Positions 24,782 through 32,368 of a stretch of 32,368 nt of DNA are shown here, piece by piece. Positions within the stretch are counted from its first letter, which is position 1, and every line of letters starts with the position of its first letter. The position numbers were made by a program, and so were the translations under genes. The stretch spans positions 1-32,368 of the forward strand of contig CAZNNH010000059.1 of the NCBI GenBank assembly GCA_964574335.1, written 5' to 3'. The stretch comes from CAZNNH01 sp964574335 (GTDB taxonomy: Bacteria > Acidobacteriota > Vicinamibacteria > Fen-336). A model generated the notes under the pieces. It saw only the letters and a program-made list of their open reading frames with translations, did no database searches and was not told the origin of the DNA.

Positions 24782-25084
24782 TCACCGAAGCCGCTCCTCC
24801 ACCACCGCCCGGACCTTGTCGTCCAGCCCCTGATCCTTGTCGATGCGGGTGCCGAGCCGGAGGTTGGTGGAGATGCGCGGCACCCCCGCCGCGTGCAGCT
24901 CCTGGTGGACCCGCTTGAGCGCGGCGAAGACCACGTCGTAGTCCCCCTCGATGTTGGTCCCGTAGGCGTGGAGCTTCACCGGCAGGCCGGTCTCGGCCAG
25001 GATCTGGTGGGCGCGTCTCACCTCTTCGCGCACGCTGACCCGCCCGGTGAGGGGCACCACGCAGATGTCGGCGATCACCTTCAC
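24782..25084 (-). CDS. MTH1187-family thiamine-binding protein (UPF0045)
   Basis: A 100-aa protein starting MKVIADICVVPLTGRVSVREEV and containing VKLHAYGTNIEGDYDVVFAALKR and the late ISTNLRLGTRIDKDQ segment. These are the hallmarks of the MTH1187/YkoF-like family, small ferredoxin-like-fold proteins of which some bind thiamine. It starts 25 bp after the GntR gene's stop, so both are probably one operon. YjbQ, another protein tied to thiamine phosphate, lies 1.1 kb upstream on the same strand. Confidence 0.88.
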   Translation of the reverse strand: MKVIADICVVPLTGRVSVREEVRRAHQILAETGLPVKLHAYGTNIEGDYDVVFAALKRVHQELHAAGVPRISTNLRLGTRIDKDQGLDDKVRAVVEERLR

Positions 25085-25109
25085 GGCTCACCTCCAACGC
25101 TCTCCGTCC

Positions 25110-26069
25110 TCAGCGGGCCCGCTTGCGCCGGGGGCGGTCCGTGCCCCCGACGTCGCGGGGCAGCACCACCGCCATGGCGTCTTGCAGTCGCTCCACGACC
25201 TCGGCCGAGACGAAGCGGAACTCCTGCAACCGGCGCGGGCGGGCCTTGCGGACCGCCGCCAAACACAGGGCGTCGGCGAACACCAAGTCCGCGGCCGGGA
25301 CCAGGCGTCGCCACTCGGCGGCGGCCTGGAGCAGTCGGGTCTCGACGTGGATCTCGTCGCCCCGCAGGCTCCTCATCAGCACACCGGCGAAGGGAAGCAC
25401 GCTGGGGGCGTGAGACACCACCAGGACGATGGAGCCGGGGGCGAGCTTGAGGATCGCGGCGCGATCCGGCTCCGAGACCTCCAGGGTGAGGACCTCCTGG
25501 GCTCCACCCGGCACCAGGTGCCGGATGGTCTCGGCGTGGAAAGGGAGGGAGAACGCCAGCGCCCCGGACAGCAGCGCCGGGTTCCCCGAGAGCTCGTCGA
25601 CGGTGCAGGCCGAGGCCCGCACCGGCAGCGCCTGACGTAGCTCGTGGACCAGCAGCTCCCCCATCTCGGGGACCGGATCGACGACCACTATCCGGTCGGG
25701 AGGCGCGGCAGCCAGCCAGCGCTCGACGGCGGCCCGGATCTCGGCCCCCGAGTAGCCCCTGCGAAACGCGGCGTGCAGGGCCACCCGTATCATCTCGTCG
25801 AGGCCATGGGCCTCGTCCAGGGGGACCGGCCCTCGGAGTCGCACGAAGACGCCGGACCCTCGCCGCAACTCGACGTGGCCGGCCGCCTCGAGCTCCTGGT
25901 AGGCGGCCGACACGGTGTTCGGGTGCAGCTCGAGTCGACGGGCGAGGGCGCGGACGCTGGGGAGCTTCTGGCCCGGGCCGAACGCGCCGGCCAGCAGCTT
26001 CAGCTCGAGCTGGATCACGAGTTGGTCCCGCAGGGGGATCCCGCCGCGGCGGTTCAGGATGATGTCCAT
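25110..26069 (-). CDS. GntR-family transcriptional regulator
   Basis: A 319-aa protein. Residues 1-75 form a GntR winged helix (IPLRDQLVIQLELKLLAGAF, then KLPSVRALARRLELHPNTVS and RRGSGVFVR), of the YtrA/YhcF-like type. The remainder (about 240 aa) is an alpha/beta domain without the PLP-lysine region of MocR proteins; it resembles a periplasmic-binding-protein-like sensor and has no named ligand. ATG at 26069 with GGAAG 5 bp upstream. Possible targets are its own operon with the thiamine-binding protein, or the palindrome at 27121-27136. Confidence 0.88.
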   Translation of the reverse strand: MDIILNRRGGIPLRDQLVIQLELKLLAGAFGPGQKLPSVRALARRLELHPNTVSAAYQELEAAGHVELRRGSGVFVRLRGPVPLDEAHGLDEMIRVALHAAFRRGYSGAEIRAAVERWLAAAPPDRIVVVDPVPEMGELLVHELRQALPVRASACTVDELSGNPALLSGALAFSLPFHAETIRHLVPGGAQEVLTLEVSEPDRAAILKLAPGSIVLVVSHAPSVLPFAGVLMRSLRGDEIHVETRLLQAAAEWRRLVPAADLVFADALCLAAVRKARPRRLQEFRFVSAEVVERLQDAMAVVLPRDVGGTDRPRRKRAR

Positions 26070-26203
26070 GTCGCTTCCGGACTCTCTGACGAGTGAGGAT
26101 TATGGCATCCTTCGCCGGTCTGGAGAGATCGGCAGGGCCACCCCGGCTGGACTTGACCGGGTTCTCCCCGCGGGCGTCCTGAGCCCGAGGGTGTCCTCTA
26201 GAG

Positions 26204-26230
26204 AGGAAACCCGTATTGTGTCCCCGGGTT
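26204..26230 (+). repeat. Interspersed repeat family 2, copy c
   Basis: AGGAAACCCGTATTGTG, then TCCCCGGGTT, matches the core GAAAAC-N-GTATTGTGTCCCCGGGTTT of copies a and b. It abuts the stop codon of the YjbQ gene (26230-26232), so the repeat again sits exactly at a gene end. A near-palindrome, TCCTCTAGAGAGGA, overlaps its left side. Confidence 0.75.
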
Positions 26231-26646
26231 TATTCGCCGAGGACCTGGACCAGGAGGTCGCGGCGGTGGCGGCCCTTGCGGTGCTCGAAGACATAGAGGC
26301 CCTGCCAGGTGCCGAGGGCCAGCCGCCCCTGGTGGATCGGGATCTGCTCGGAGGTGCGGGTCAGGGCCGATCGCACGTGGGCGGGCATGTCGTCGTCACC
26401 CTCCGCCACGTGGATGAAGAGGGGGTCGCCATCCGGGACCAGCCGGGAGAGGAACGCCTCGAGGTCCCGTTGCACGTCGGGGTCGGCGTTCTCCTGGATC
26501 ACCAGGCTGGCCGAGGTGTGCCGGATGAAGACGGTGCAGAGCCCCTCGGCCACGCCGGACTCCTGCACCACCTCTCCGACCGGGTGGGTGATCTCGCACA
26601 GCCCGCGGCGGGTGGCCAGGCTGAGGCTCCTGGTCAGCAGCCTCAT
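26230..26646 (-). CDS. YjbQ family protein (UPF0047)
   Basis: A 138-aa protein with the family motifs IRHTSASLVIQENADPDVQR, HVAEGDDDMPAHVRSALT and GRLALGTWQGLYVFEHRKG. The family is a small cytoplasmic protein, with weak thiamine phosphate synthase activity reported for some members. The ATG at 26646 overlaps the stop of the RsbRD-N-like gene (ATGA). It is close to the thiamine-binding protein gene but separated from it by the GntR gene and repeat copy 2c. The true cellular role is unsettled. Confidence 0.88.
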   Translation of the reverse strand: MRLLTRSLSLATRRGLCEITHPVGEVVQESGVAEGLCTVFIRHTSASLVIQENADPDVQRDLEAFLSRLVPDGDPLFIHVAEGDDDMPAHVRSALTRTSEQIPIHQGRLALGTWQGLYVFEHRKGRHRRDLLVQVLGE

Positions 26647-27107
26647 GACGCTTCGGCCGCCGCATCCCCTCCCCAGGCCTCTTGCTCGTAGCCACGCACG
26701 GTGTGGTAGATGGCCTCGTCGAAGAACAGCCCCACCAGCCGCTGCAGCTCCTGCTCCTGGTAGAGCTCCACCGCGGAACCGACCAGGCCGCAGTCCCTCA
26801 CGTAGGCACGGAGATGGTGCTTGGTCAGCAGCAGCGCCTTGACCACCTGGGCCAGCGGGATTTTTTCCCGGCTGCGAGTCCGGCCCAGCTTGCTGTAGGC
26901 GGCGGCGACGGCACCCTCGGTCCCTTGGTCGATCCAACGCCCGAGGTTGCTGTAGACACCGTAGACCCGGGCGTGCAGCTCGCTGTCCGAGAACTGGCGG
27001 TAGGAGCTCGTCAGCGGATGCCGCCGGAACTCCTCCAGGACGCCCCGGGTCAAGTGGTCGGCATGGTCCTCGATCATCTTGACGAGGCGGGCGGAGAGCA
27101 TCGTCAT
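26643..27107 (-). CDS. RsbRD N-terminal-like domain protein
   Basis: A 154-aa, mostly helical protein with an RsbRD_N-type pattern: MIEDHADHLTRGVLEEFRRH, YGVYSNLGRWI, KIPLAQVVKALLLTKHHL and ELYQEQELQRLVGLFFDEA, ending near AIYHTVRGYE. In stressosome proteins this is a sensor-like domain preceding STAS; here it stands alone. The ATG at 27107 has AGGGGAAG upstream. It overlaps yjbQ by 4 bp and is downstream of an operator-like hairpin and a decayed gene. Function unknown; a signalling or stress role is only suggested by the family. Confidence 0.7.
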   Translation of the reverse strand: MTMLSARLVKMIEDHADHLTRGVLEEFRRHPLTSSYRQFSDSELHARVYGVYSNLGRWIDQGTEGAVAAAYSKLGRTRSREKIPLAQVVKALLLTKHHLRAYVRDCGLVGSAVELYQEQELQRLVGLFFDEAIYHTVRGYEQEAWGGDAAAEAS

Positions 27108-27120
27108 GGACTTCCCCTTT

Positions 27121-27136
27121 CTTGGTGGATACCAAG
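27121..27136. promoter_or_regulatory. Perfect palindrome CTTGGT-N4-ACCAAG, candidate GntR operator
   Basis: CTTGGTGGATACCAAG has perfect 6-bp arms and a 4-bp centre, just upstream of the ribosome-binding site (27111-27118) of the RsbRD-N-like gene on the minus strand. The GGT...ACC half-sites resemble operators of many GntR proteins, and a GntR gene lies two genes downstream. It could instead be an mRNA hairpin near the ribosome-binding site. Confidence 0.4.
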
Positions 27137-27194
27137 ACGATAGCAGATGCTTCGGGCGCCTGCCAGGCGGGGACCCCGTGGCCTCGTCCCCAGC

Positions 27195-27308
27195 TCAGGA
27201 CCCGGCTGGCGGCTCGGGCACGACCAGCAGCGAGGTCAGCCGCGTCGGGTGCTCCTTGGCCACCGCCTCTCCGTGCCGGGCCAGCAGAAGCTCCATCGGC
27301 GCCCTCAT
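27195..27308 (-). pseudogene. Truncated SixA-like histidine phosphatase
   Basis: Its ATG overlaps the stop of the M49 gene (ATGA). It encodes MRAPMELLLARHGEAVAKEH, then PTRLT, and stops after 37 aa. The LxRHGEA motif with an LT some residues later is the start of phosphohistidine phosphatases of the SixA/phosphoglycerate-mutase family, normally about 150-165 aa. Shifting frame near 27240 gives DLAAGRARAASRV, which fits the next family segment (LTxxGRxxAxxVA), so a frameshift plus loss of the 3' part is likely. No catalytic second His region remains. Confidence 0.6.
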
Positions 27309-29008
27309 TCGGCCAGCAGCTTCTCGGCCGTCGTGAAGTGGGGCTCGACATCCACCGGCACGTCGCCGAGCCGGGCCAGCACACGCTCGACCTCAGGGCG
27401 CACGACCGCCCGGCGCTCGATCAGCCCCGTGGCCTTCGCATGGCTGCCTTCGGCCTGGATGGTGAGGATCTCGCGGGTCAGCGCCTCGACCGCCGAGGCG
27501 ACCTTGGATGGCTCCACCGAGAAGGTCCCGTCGGGGCGCACCACGAAGGCCCCGGCATCCAGCAGGCTGTTGAGCTGGATGGCGACGCCGCGGCCGTGGG
27601 CCTCGTTGAGGCCGAAGCGGATCGACCGGAAGCTGGAGGCCAGGAATGTGACGTACATGCTGTCGACCAGCGAGCGGTCGAGATGGCCGTGGTCGGTCAG
27701 GTATCGCAACGCCCACAGTCCGGAGATGTCGGCCTTGGCCTCCTCGAGGGTTCCGTAGGTCTCCTTCAGCTCCTGACGCGGCGTGGTCCTCCGTCCGTCC
27801 ACCTCGATCGCCTGAGGCCCCAGGCCGTGCATCAGCTCGTGCATCAGGATGTGGGTGAAAAAGGCCTCGAAGGAGACCCGGCCCTGGTCCTCCGGGGTCA
27901 GGGCGATCCGGGCGATCGGCAGAAGCACCGTGTCGAACTTGGCCTGCGTGACGTTGCGCAGCATCACTCGCTTGGCGCCCTTCTCCCGCACCACCCGCTC
28001 GTCGTTGGGGAGGTTGAAGGCGGCAGTCTGCACGCCGCTGTTGGCCTCGCCGCCGGTGAACACGACGTTGACGACGCGGATCGGCGCCAGACCTCCAAGC
28101 TTCGGGTTCCGATGGCGCGCCTCGACGGGCAGGTGGTCCTCCAACTCCTGGAGTCTCCCCGCGAAGTCCCGCAGCTTGGCGGTCTCGGCCTCGTCCCGGA
28201 CGGTGATGAACGACTCGAAGGCGGCCTTGGCCCCGAACCAGCCGTCCTCGTACGTCTCATAGGGACCGATGGTCGGCTCGATGCTGGCATCCAGCCCCAT
28301 CCAGGCGAGGTCGCTCTCGTAGTAGTCGTTGGACATCAAGGCGGCGGCCCGCTTCAGGAGGAAGTCGCGCAGGGTCGGCTGGCCGGTCAAGGCCGCCGCC
28401 GCCCGGAGCCGGGCGGCCACCAGCGCCAGCTCCCCTTGATACTCGACGCTGTAGGGGACGGCGACGATGGCGCCGGCGGCATCCCGGCGAATGGTGGTGA
28501 AGAAGCCTCGGGCCGCCGCCGCCGCCTCTCCCGAGAGGCCTTCGAACCAGGACTCGATCTCGCCCTTCTCGGCGCCGGGCGGATAGAAGTCGGCCTGCGG
28601 CGGCTTCTCGCCGACACCCGGCAGGAAGGGGGTGTCACCGTCCAGCCTCGACCACGGCCCCCGGTTCAGCAGGAAGTAGTGGAGGCGGGCCTGGCCGAGG
28701 GGCGAGCGGTCGGCCACGAGCCGAAGCAGCAGTGCCTCGTTGCCGGCCCAGACCTGGCGCAGATAGAGCCCGTCGAGGATCCGCGATGCCTCGATCAGCT
28801 CCACCAGCACCTTTCGCTCGCTCTCGGGAAGCGTCGAGATGTCGGCCCCGATCTCGACCGGAGCGAAGCGGCCGGCCATCTCGGCCAGCCGCGCCGCGTC
28901 CGGGAGCGCCGACGCCTCACCGGCGTCCGTCACCGACGCCCCCAGCAGCGAGGCCGCCGCCAAACAGACGGCCCCCACCCAACCCAGCAGGTCACGCTTG
29001 CCAACCAC
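27305..29008 (-). CDS. M49-like (dipeptidyl-peptidase III family) metallopeptidase
   Basis: A 567-aa protein with an N-terminal signal peptide (MVGKRDLLGWVGAVCLAAAS, then LLGAS). The zinc site is HELMHGLGP (His390, Glu391, His394) with EEAKAD (Glu422/Glu423) about 30 residues later, the bacterial variant of the M49 motifs HELLGH and EECRAD. Also visible are FLPGVGEKPPQADFYPP and VFTGGEANSGVQTAAFNLPND. Expected role: periplasmic or extracellular removal of dipeptides or peptide hydrolysis. The GTG at 29008 is supported by GGAGGTGATC ending 2 bp upstream, close to a perfect anti-Shine-Dalgarno match. It starts 87 bp after nadC. Confidence 0.88.
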   Translation of the reverse strand: MVGKRDLLGWVGAVCLAAASLLGASVTDAGEASALPDAARLAEMAGRFAPVEIGADISTLPESERKVLVELIEASRILDGLYLRQVWAGNEALLLRLVADRSPLGQARLHYFLLNRGPWSRLDGDTPFLPGVGEKPPQADFYPPGAEKGEIESWFEGLSGEAAAAARGFFTTIRRDAAGAIVAVPYSVEYQGELALVAARLRAAAALTGQPTLRDFLLKRAAALMSNDYYESDLAWMGLDASIEPTIGPYETYEDGWFGAKAAFESFITVRDEAETAKLRDFAGRLQELEDHLPVEARHRNPKLGGLAPIRVVNVVFTGGEANSGVQTAAFNLPNDERVVREKGAKRVMLRNVTQAKFDTVLLPIARIALTPEDQGRVSFEAFFTHILMHELMHGLGPQAIEVDGRRTTPRQELKETYGTLEEAKADISGLWALRYLTDHGHLDRSLVDSMYVTFLASSFRSIRFGLNEAHGRGVAIQLNSLLDAGAFVVRPDGTFSVEPSKVASAVEALTREILTIQAEGSHAKATGLIERRAVVRPEVERVLARLGDVPVDVEPHFTTAEKLLAE

Positions 29009-29095
29009 AGGATCACCTCCATCCCTCTCTTTCGCCGGGGTCGATGATCCGGTCGCGCCGCCGGCCTGTCAACCGCCGCCGCCCCCCGCCCGCGG

Positions 29096-29956
29096 TCAGC
29101 GACGGGGAGAAAGCTCGAAGCTGACGTCGAGGGCGGGGGCGCTGTGGGTGAGGCGGCCGATCGAGATCAGGTCGACGCCGGTCTCGGCGATGGCTCGGGC
29201 GCGCTCGGCGGTCACGCCGCCGGAGGCCTCGGTCAGCGCGCGGCCGGCCACGATTGCCACCGCCTCACGAAGCTGCTCGAGGGTCATGTTGTCGAGCAGC
29301 ACCGCATCGACGCCGAGCCTCAGCACGCCCTCGAGCTCACCCGGGTCTTCGATCTCGACCTCGATCTTGACCAGGTGGCCGACGTAGGCGCGGGCGCGCT
29401 TGACGGCCTCCACCGCCGAGCCGGCGATGGCCCGGTGGTTGTCCTTGATCAGCACGGCGTCGTCGAGGCCAAAGCGGTGGCTCGCTCCCCCGCCGATCCG
29501 GACCGCGTGCTTCTCCAGGGCGCGCAGCAGCGGCGTGGTCTTCCGGGTGCAGACCACCCGGGTCGGAAGACCCTGGAGCGCTCGCGTCACCTCGCGGGTG
29601 AGGGTGGCCACGCCGGACAGGTGCCCCAGCAGGTTCATGGCGGTGCGCTCGGCGGCGAGCAGGGCCTGGGCGCGCCCCGCCACCTCGGCGATCACCGTGC
29701 CGGGCCCGACGTCTGCGCCGTCGCCGGCAATGTGATCCACCCGCGCCTCCGGGTCGAGAAGCTCGAAGGCCCGGCAGCCGGCACGCAACCCGGCCACCCG
29801 CCCCGGCGCACGCACCAGCACTTGCCCGGTGGTGGTCAGGTCGACGGGCACGATGCCGGCGCTGGTCACGTCGCCCGCGCCGCCGAGGTCCTCACGCAGC
29901 GCGGCCCGCACCAGATCTTCGTAGAGGATCGGCGGCAGCTCCGGGATCGGGCTCAT
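29096..29956 (-). CDS. nadC: Nicotinate-nucleotide pyrophosphorylase (carboxylating), NadC
   Basis: A 286-aa enzyme converting quinolinate and PRPP to nicotinate mononucleotide in NAD synthesis. Conserved segments are REDLGGAGDVTS, TRKTTPLLRALEKHAVRIGG, HRFGLDDAVLIKDNH, IEVEIEDPGEL, VLLDNM and ASGGVTAE, covering the quinolinate and PRPP sites. The ATG at 29956 overlaps the nadB stop by 4 bp (ATGA). It is the last gene of the nadA-nadB-nadC unit. Length is normal. Confidence 0.97.
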   Translation of the reverse strand: MSPIPELPPILYEDLVRAALREDLGGAGDVTSAGIVPVDLTTTGQVLVRAPGRVAGLRAGCRAFELLDPEARVDHIAGDGADVGPGTVIAEVAGRAQALLAAERTAMNLLGHLSGVATLTREVTRALQGLPTRVVCTRKTTPLLRALEKHAVRIGGGASHRFGLDDAVLIKDNHRAIAGSAVEAVKRARAYVGHLVKIEVEIEDPGELEGVLRLGVDAVLLDNMTLEQLREAVAIVAGRALTEASGGVTAERARAIAETGVDLISIGRLTHSAPALDVSFELSPRR

Positions 29957-31572
29957 TCGCAGATCTCCCCGGCGGCACTGGCCGGCGGCCGGGCCCTGAC
30001 CAGGGGAGCGGTTGGGCCGGCCGCCTCCGGGTCGTAGCGCCAGAACAGCCGGTGGCGCCATTCCTCGCGCGGCTCGGGATAGTCGGTCCGGTAGTGAGCG
30101 CCACGGCTCTCCCGTCGGAAGAGGGCCGCCGCCGTCACCAGGCGGGCCACCGTCAGCAGGTTGGCAGTCTCTCCCTCGGGAGCCGGGCGAAGGGCCTCGA
30201 GGCTGGCCAGCGCCGTGCGCAGGCCCTCCTCCTCCCGAACCAGGCCGACGCGCTGCCACATCAGCCGCCGGACCGCCTGCTGGCGCTCGGCCTCACCCGA
30301 GGCCGCTCCCGACGGCTCGAACCCGACCACGGCGCGGCCCAGCCAGTCACCGCCACCCATGGGCTCGGCGCCGGCCACGTCGCGGCCCACCCGGTCGCCG
30401 AACACCAGTGCCTCGAGCAGCGAGTTGCTGGCCAGCCGGTTGCCGCCGTGCACGCCGGTGGCGGCCACCTCGCCGCAGGCCCACAGCCCCGCGAGCGAGG
30501 TTCGCCCGCTCTCGTCGGTGGCCACCCCCCCGATCGAGTAGTGGGCGGCGGGGGTGACCGGGATCGGCTGGCTGCGTGGGTCGACGCCGGCGCGCCGGCA
30601 GTGGGCGAACACGGTGGGGAAACGCCCGGGGAAACGGTCGCCAACGGTCCGGGTGGCGTCGAGAAAGACACGGTGCCCGTCTTGCTCCTGCCGCCAGATC
30701 GCCCGAGCCACCACGTCCCTCGGGGCCAGCTCGGCGGCCTCGTGGATGCGGGTCATGAAGCGCTCGCCCTGCTCGTCGACCAGGGTCGCCCCCTCACCCC
30801 GCACCGCCTCGCTGACCAGGGGCAGCGGGTCTAGCCCCGCCGACAGGGCGGTGGGGTGGAACTGGACGAACTCCAGGTCGGCCAGGGCGGTCCCCGCACG
30901 GGCCGCCATCGCCAGGCCATCTCCAGTGGCGGCCAACGGGCTGGTGCTGCGCAGGTAGAGGCGGCCCATCCCCCCCGAAGCCAGGATCACCCGGCCGGTG
31001 TGGAGCACCCTCCTCCCCTGCCGATCGCGGGTGAGCACCCCCACCACCCGATCGCCGGTGTGGGCCAGCTCCAGGGCGAAGTGACCCTCCAGCCGCTCGA
31101 GGTTGGGCTGGGCGCTCACGACATCGGTCAGCGCCCGCACCAGCTCGCCGCCGGTGGCGTCACCGTTGGCGTGGAGGATGCGGCGGCGACCGTGGGCCCC
31201 CTCGCGGCCCAGCAGCAGGCCGCCGTCCGGGTCCCGATCGAAGCGTGCCCCCAGCCGAACCAGCCGCTCGATGGCGCGGGGCGCTTCCCCGGTCAGCCGG
31301 AGCACCAGCGACGTCTCGCACAGGCCGGCTCCGGCCGCGATGGTGTCGTGGGCGTGCTCGGCCGCCGAGTCCTCGGGATCGCAGGCTGCGGCGATCCCCC
31401 CCTGGGCCAGGTTGCTGGCGCCGTCCTGCCCCAGCTCCCCCTTGGTCACCAGCGCCACGGCGCGCGGTGCCAGCACCAGGGCCGCCGACAGCCCGGCCAG
31501 ACCGCTGCCCACGATCACCACGTCGTGCTCCCGGACCTCGCTGCAGAGATCGCGCAGCGGCACCTGGCTCAC
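29953..31572 (-). CDS. nadB: L-aspartate oxidase, NadB
   Basis: A 539-aa flavoenzyme oxidising L-aspartate to iminoaspartate for quinolinate synthesis. It has the FAD-binding VVIVGSGLAGLSAAL, the family segments GGIAAACDPEDS, FVQFHPTALS, HYSIGGVATDESGRT and GVHGGNRLASNSLLEALVFG, and the C-terminal helical domain. The GTG at 31572 is chosen because it overlaps the nadA stop (GTGA) and gives the standard N-terminus; the open frame upstream lies antisense-like within nadA. Coupled to nadC by another 4-bp overlap. Confidence 0.97.
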   Translation of the reverse strand: MSQVPLRDLCSEVREHDVVIVGSGLAGLSAALVLAPRAVALVTKGELGQDGASNLAQGGIAAACDPEDSAAEHAHDTIAAGAGLCETSLVLRLTGEAPRAIERLVRLGARFDRDPDGGLLLGREGAHGRRRILHANGDATGGELVRALTDVVSAQPNLERLEGHFALELAHTGDRVVGVLTRDRQGRRVLHTGRVILASGGMGRLYLRSTSPLAATGDGLAMAARAGTALADLEFVQFHPTALSAGLDPLPLVSEAVRGEGATLVDEQGERFMTRIHEAAELAPRDVVARAIWRQEQDGHRVFLDATRTVGDRFPGRFPTVFAHCRRAGVDPRSQPIPVTPAAHYSIGGVATDESGRTSLAGLWACGEVAATGVHGGNRLASNSLLEALVFGDRVGRDVAGAEPMGGGDWLGRAVVGFEPSGAASGEAERQQAVRRLMWQRVGLVREEEGLRTALASLEALRPAPEGETANLLTVARLVTAAALFRRESRGAHYRTDYPEPREEWRHRLFWRYDPEAAGPTAPLVRARPPASAAGEICE

Positions 31573-32368
31573 CGTCCGGGTCCTCGACCGACCTCCAGCA
31601 TCCGCGTGACCGCTCGGCGCGCCCGCTCGGCTACCGTCTCGTCGATCCTCACCTCGTGCTCCATCCGCTCGAGCGAGCGACGGACCTTGGGCAGCGTGAT
31701 CCGCTTCATGTGGGGACAGAGGTTGCAGGGCCTGACGAACTCGGTCTCCGGGAACTCGACGGCCACGTTGTCGCTCATCGAGCACTCGGTGATCATCACC
31801 ACTCGACGCGGCCGGGCTCGGTCCAGGTGGCCGATCATCCCCGCCGTCGACCCCACGAAGTCGGCTTCGGCCAGCACGTCGGGCGGGCACTCTGGGTGGG
31901 CCAGCACCTGGATCTCGCCGAAGCTCTGCCGGTAGCCGCGGATCTCCCTGGCGGTGAAGCGCTCGTGCACCTCGCAGTGACCCTTCCAGAGGATCAGCTC
32001 GACGCCGCAGTGCGAGGCGGCGTGCTGGCCCAGGTACTCATCGGGCAGGAAGATCACCCGTGGCACAGCCAGCGACTCCACCACCTCGACGGCGTTGGCG
32101 GAGGTGCAGCAGATGTCGCTCTCCGCCTTCACCTCAGCCGAGGTGTTGACGTAGGTCACCACCGGGACGCCAGGGTATCGCTCCCGCAGCAGACGGACGT
32201 CGGCGCCGGTGATCGACTCGGCCAGCGAGCAGCCGGCGTCGAGGTCGGGGATCAGCACCCGCTTATCGGGGTTCAGCAGCTTGGCGGTCTCGGCCATGAA
32301 ATGGACGCCGCACATCACGATGACGTCGGCGTCAAAGTCGCGGGCCATCCTGGCCAGCGCCAGGGAGT
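31569..32368 (-). CDS. nadA: Quinolinate synthase A, NadA (5' end beyond the window)
   Basis: The C-terminal 265 or so residues of the [4Fe-4S] quinolinate synthase, which condenses iminoaspartate with dihydroxyacetone phosphate. The reading frame is open to the right edge (SLALARMARDFDADVIVMCG), so the real start lies outside. Visible elements are MCGVHFMAETAKLLNP, TYVNTSAEVKAES, PDEYLGQHAA, AHPECPPDV and PCNLCPHMKRITL, including the three cluster cysteines expected in CGVHF, HPEC and CPHM. It is the first visible gene of the nadABC operon. Confidence 0.96.
   Translation of the reverse strand, partial: SLALARMARDFDADVIVMCGVHFMAETAKLLNPDKRVLIPDLDAGCSLAESITGADVRLLRERYPGVPVVTYVNTSAEVKAESDICCTSANAVEVVESLAVPRVIFLPDEYLGQHAASHCGVELILWKGHCEVHERFTAREIRGYRQSFGEIQVLAHPECPPDVLAEADFVGSTAGMIGHLDRARPRRVVMITECSMSDNVAVEFPETEFVRPCNLCPHMKRITLPKVRRSLERMEHEVRIDETVAERARRAVTRMLEVGRGPGR

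Noticed and set aside
27122..29047. 641-aa plus-strand ORF opposite the M49 gene
   Set aside because: Shadow of a gene with intact HELMHG and EEAKAD motifs and a strong ribosome-binding site; the composition is biased and no motif is seen.

Overview
The window is strongly GC-rich with dense, often overlapping genes. It encodes an Omp85-type outer-membrane protein, lipoprotein and Sec signal peptides, a complete de novo NAD operon, an M49 peptidase and a giant DUF11/C25 secreted protein. This points to a diderm, non-model bacterium. My best guess is an Acidobacteriota (Thermoanaerobaculia-like) or deltaproteobacterial/Myxococcota-type genome, and taxonomy is inference only. No rRNA, tRNA, CRISPR array, transposase or integrase was seen.

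Left part (0-9.5 kb). Three tandem 73-bp hairpin units lie at the edge. They are followed by an MBL-fold hydrolase, divergent pyrC, a Trm112-like small protein convergent with pyrC, and a large secreted M14 carboxypeptidase. Then comes feoA-feoB with a small membrane protein, under a Fur-like palindrome. An Omp85-family barrel gene follows, whose 5' end has been invaded by an interspersed repeat.

Centre (9.5-24.6 kb). A CusF-SCO1 fusion lipoprotein for copper/cytochrome oxidase assembly precedes the most interesting block. In that block a minus-strand NTP_transf_5-type nucleotidyltransferase is divergent from a tightly packed plus-strand unit. The unit consists of a 3077-aa secreted protein with a C-terminal C25 (gingipain/caspase-clan) protease, a radical SAM/SPASM enzyme, a 58-aa Cys-rich peptide, a PqqD-like chaperone and an HprK-like kinase. 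Gaps within the unit are 8 bp or 34 bp, or there are 4-bp overlaps. A S26B-like Ser/His peptidase gene is convergent just beyond. I read this as a candidate ribosomally made, radical-SAM-modified peptide system, possibly with peptide phosphorylation. A plausible sigma-54 promoter lies upstream of the giant gene. Identical 25-bp direct repeats lie at about 9.48 and 24.02 kb.

Right part (24.6-32.4 kb, all minus strand). This holds an MTH1187-type thiamine-binding protein, a GntR regulator, YjbQ, an RsbRD-N-like protein with an operator-like palindrome, a decayed SixA-like phosphatase, an M49 peptidase and the nadA-nadB-nadC operon. The nad genes are linked by 4-bp stop/start overlaps, and nadA runs off the right edge.

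Two families of short interspersed repeats recur at gene ends and supply the last codons and stop codons of two genes (SCO1 and the HprK-like kinase).
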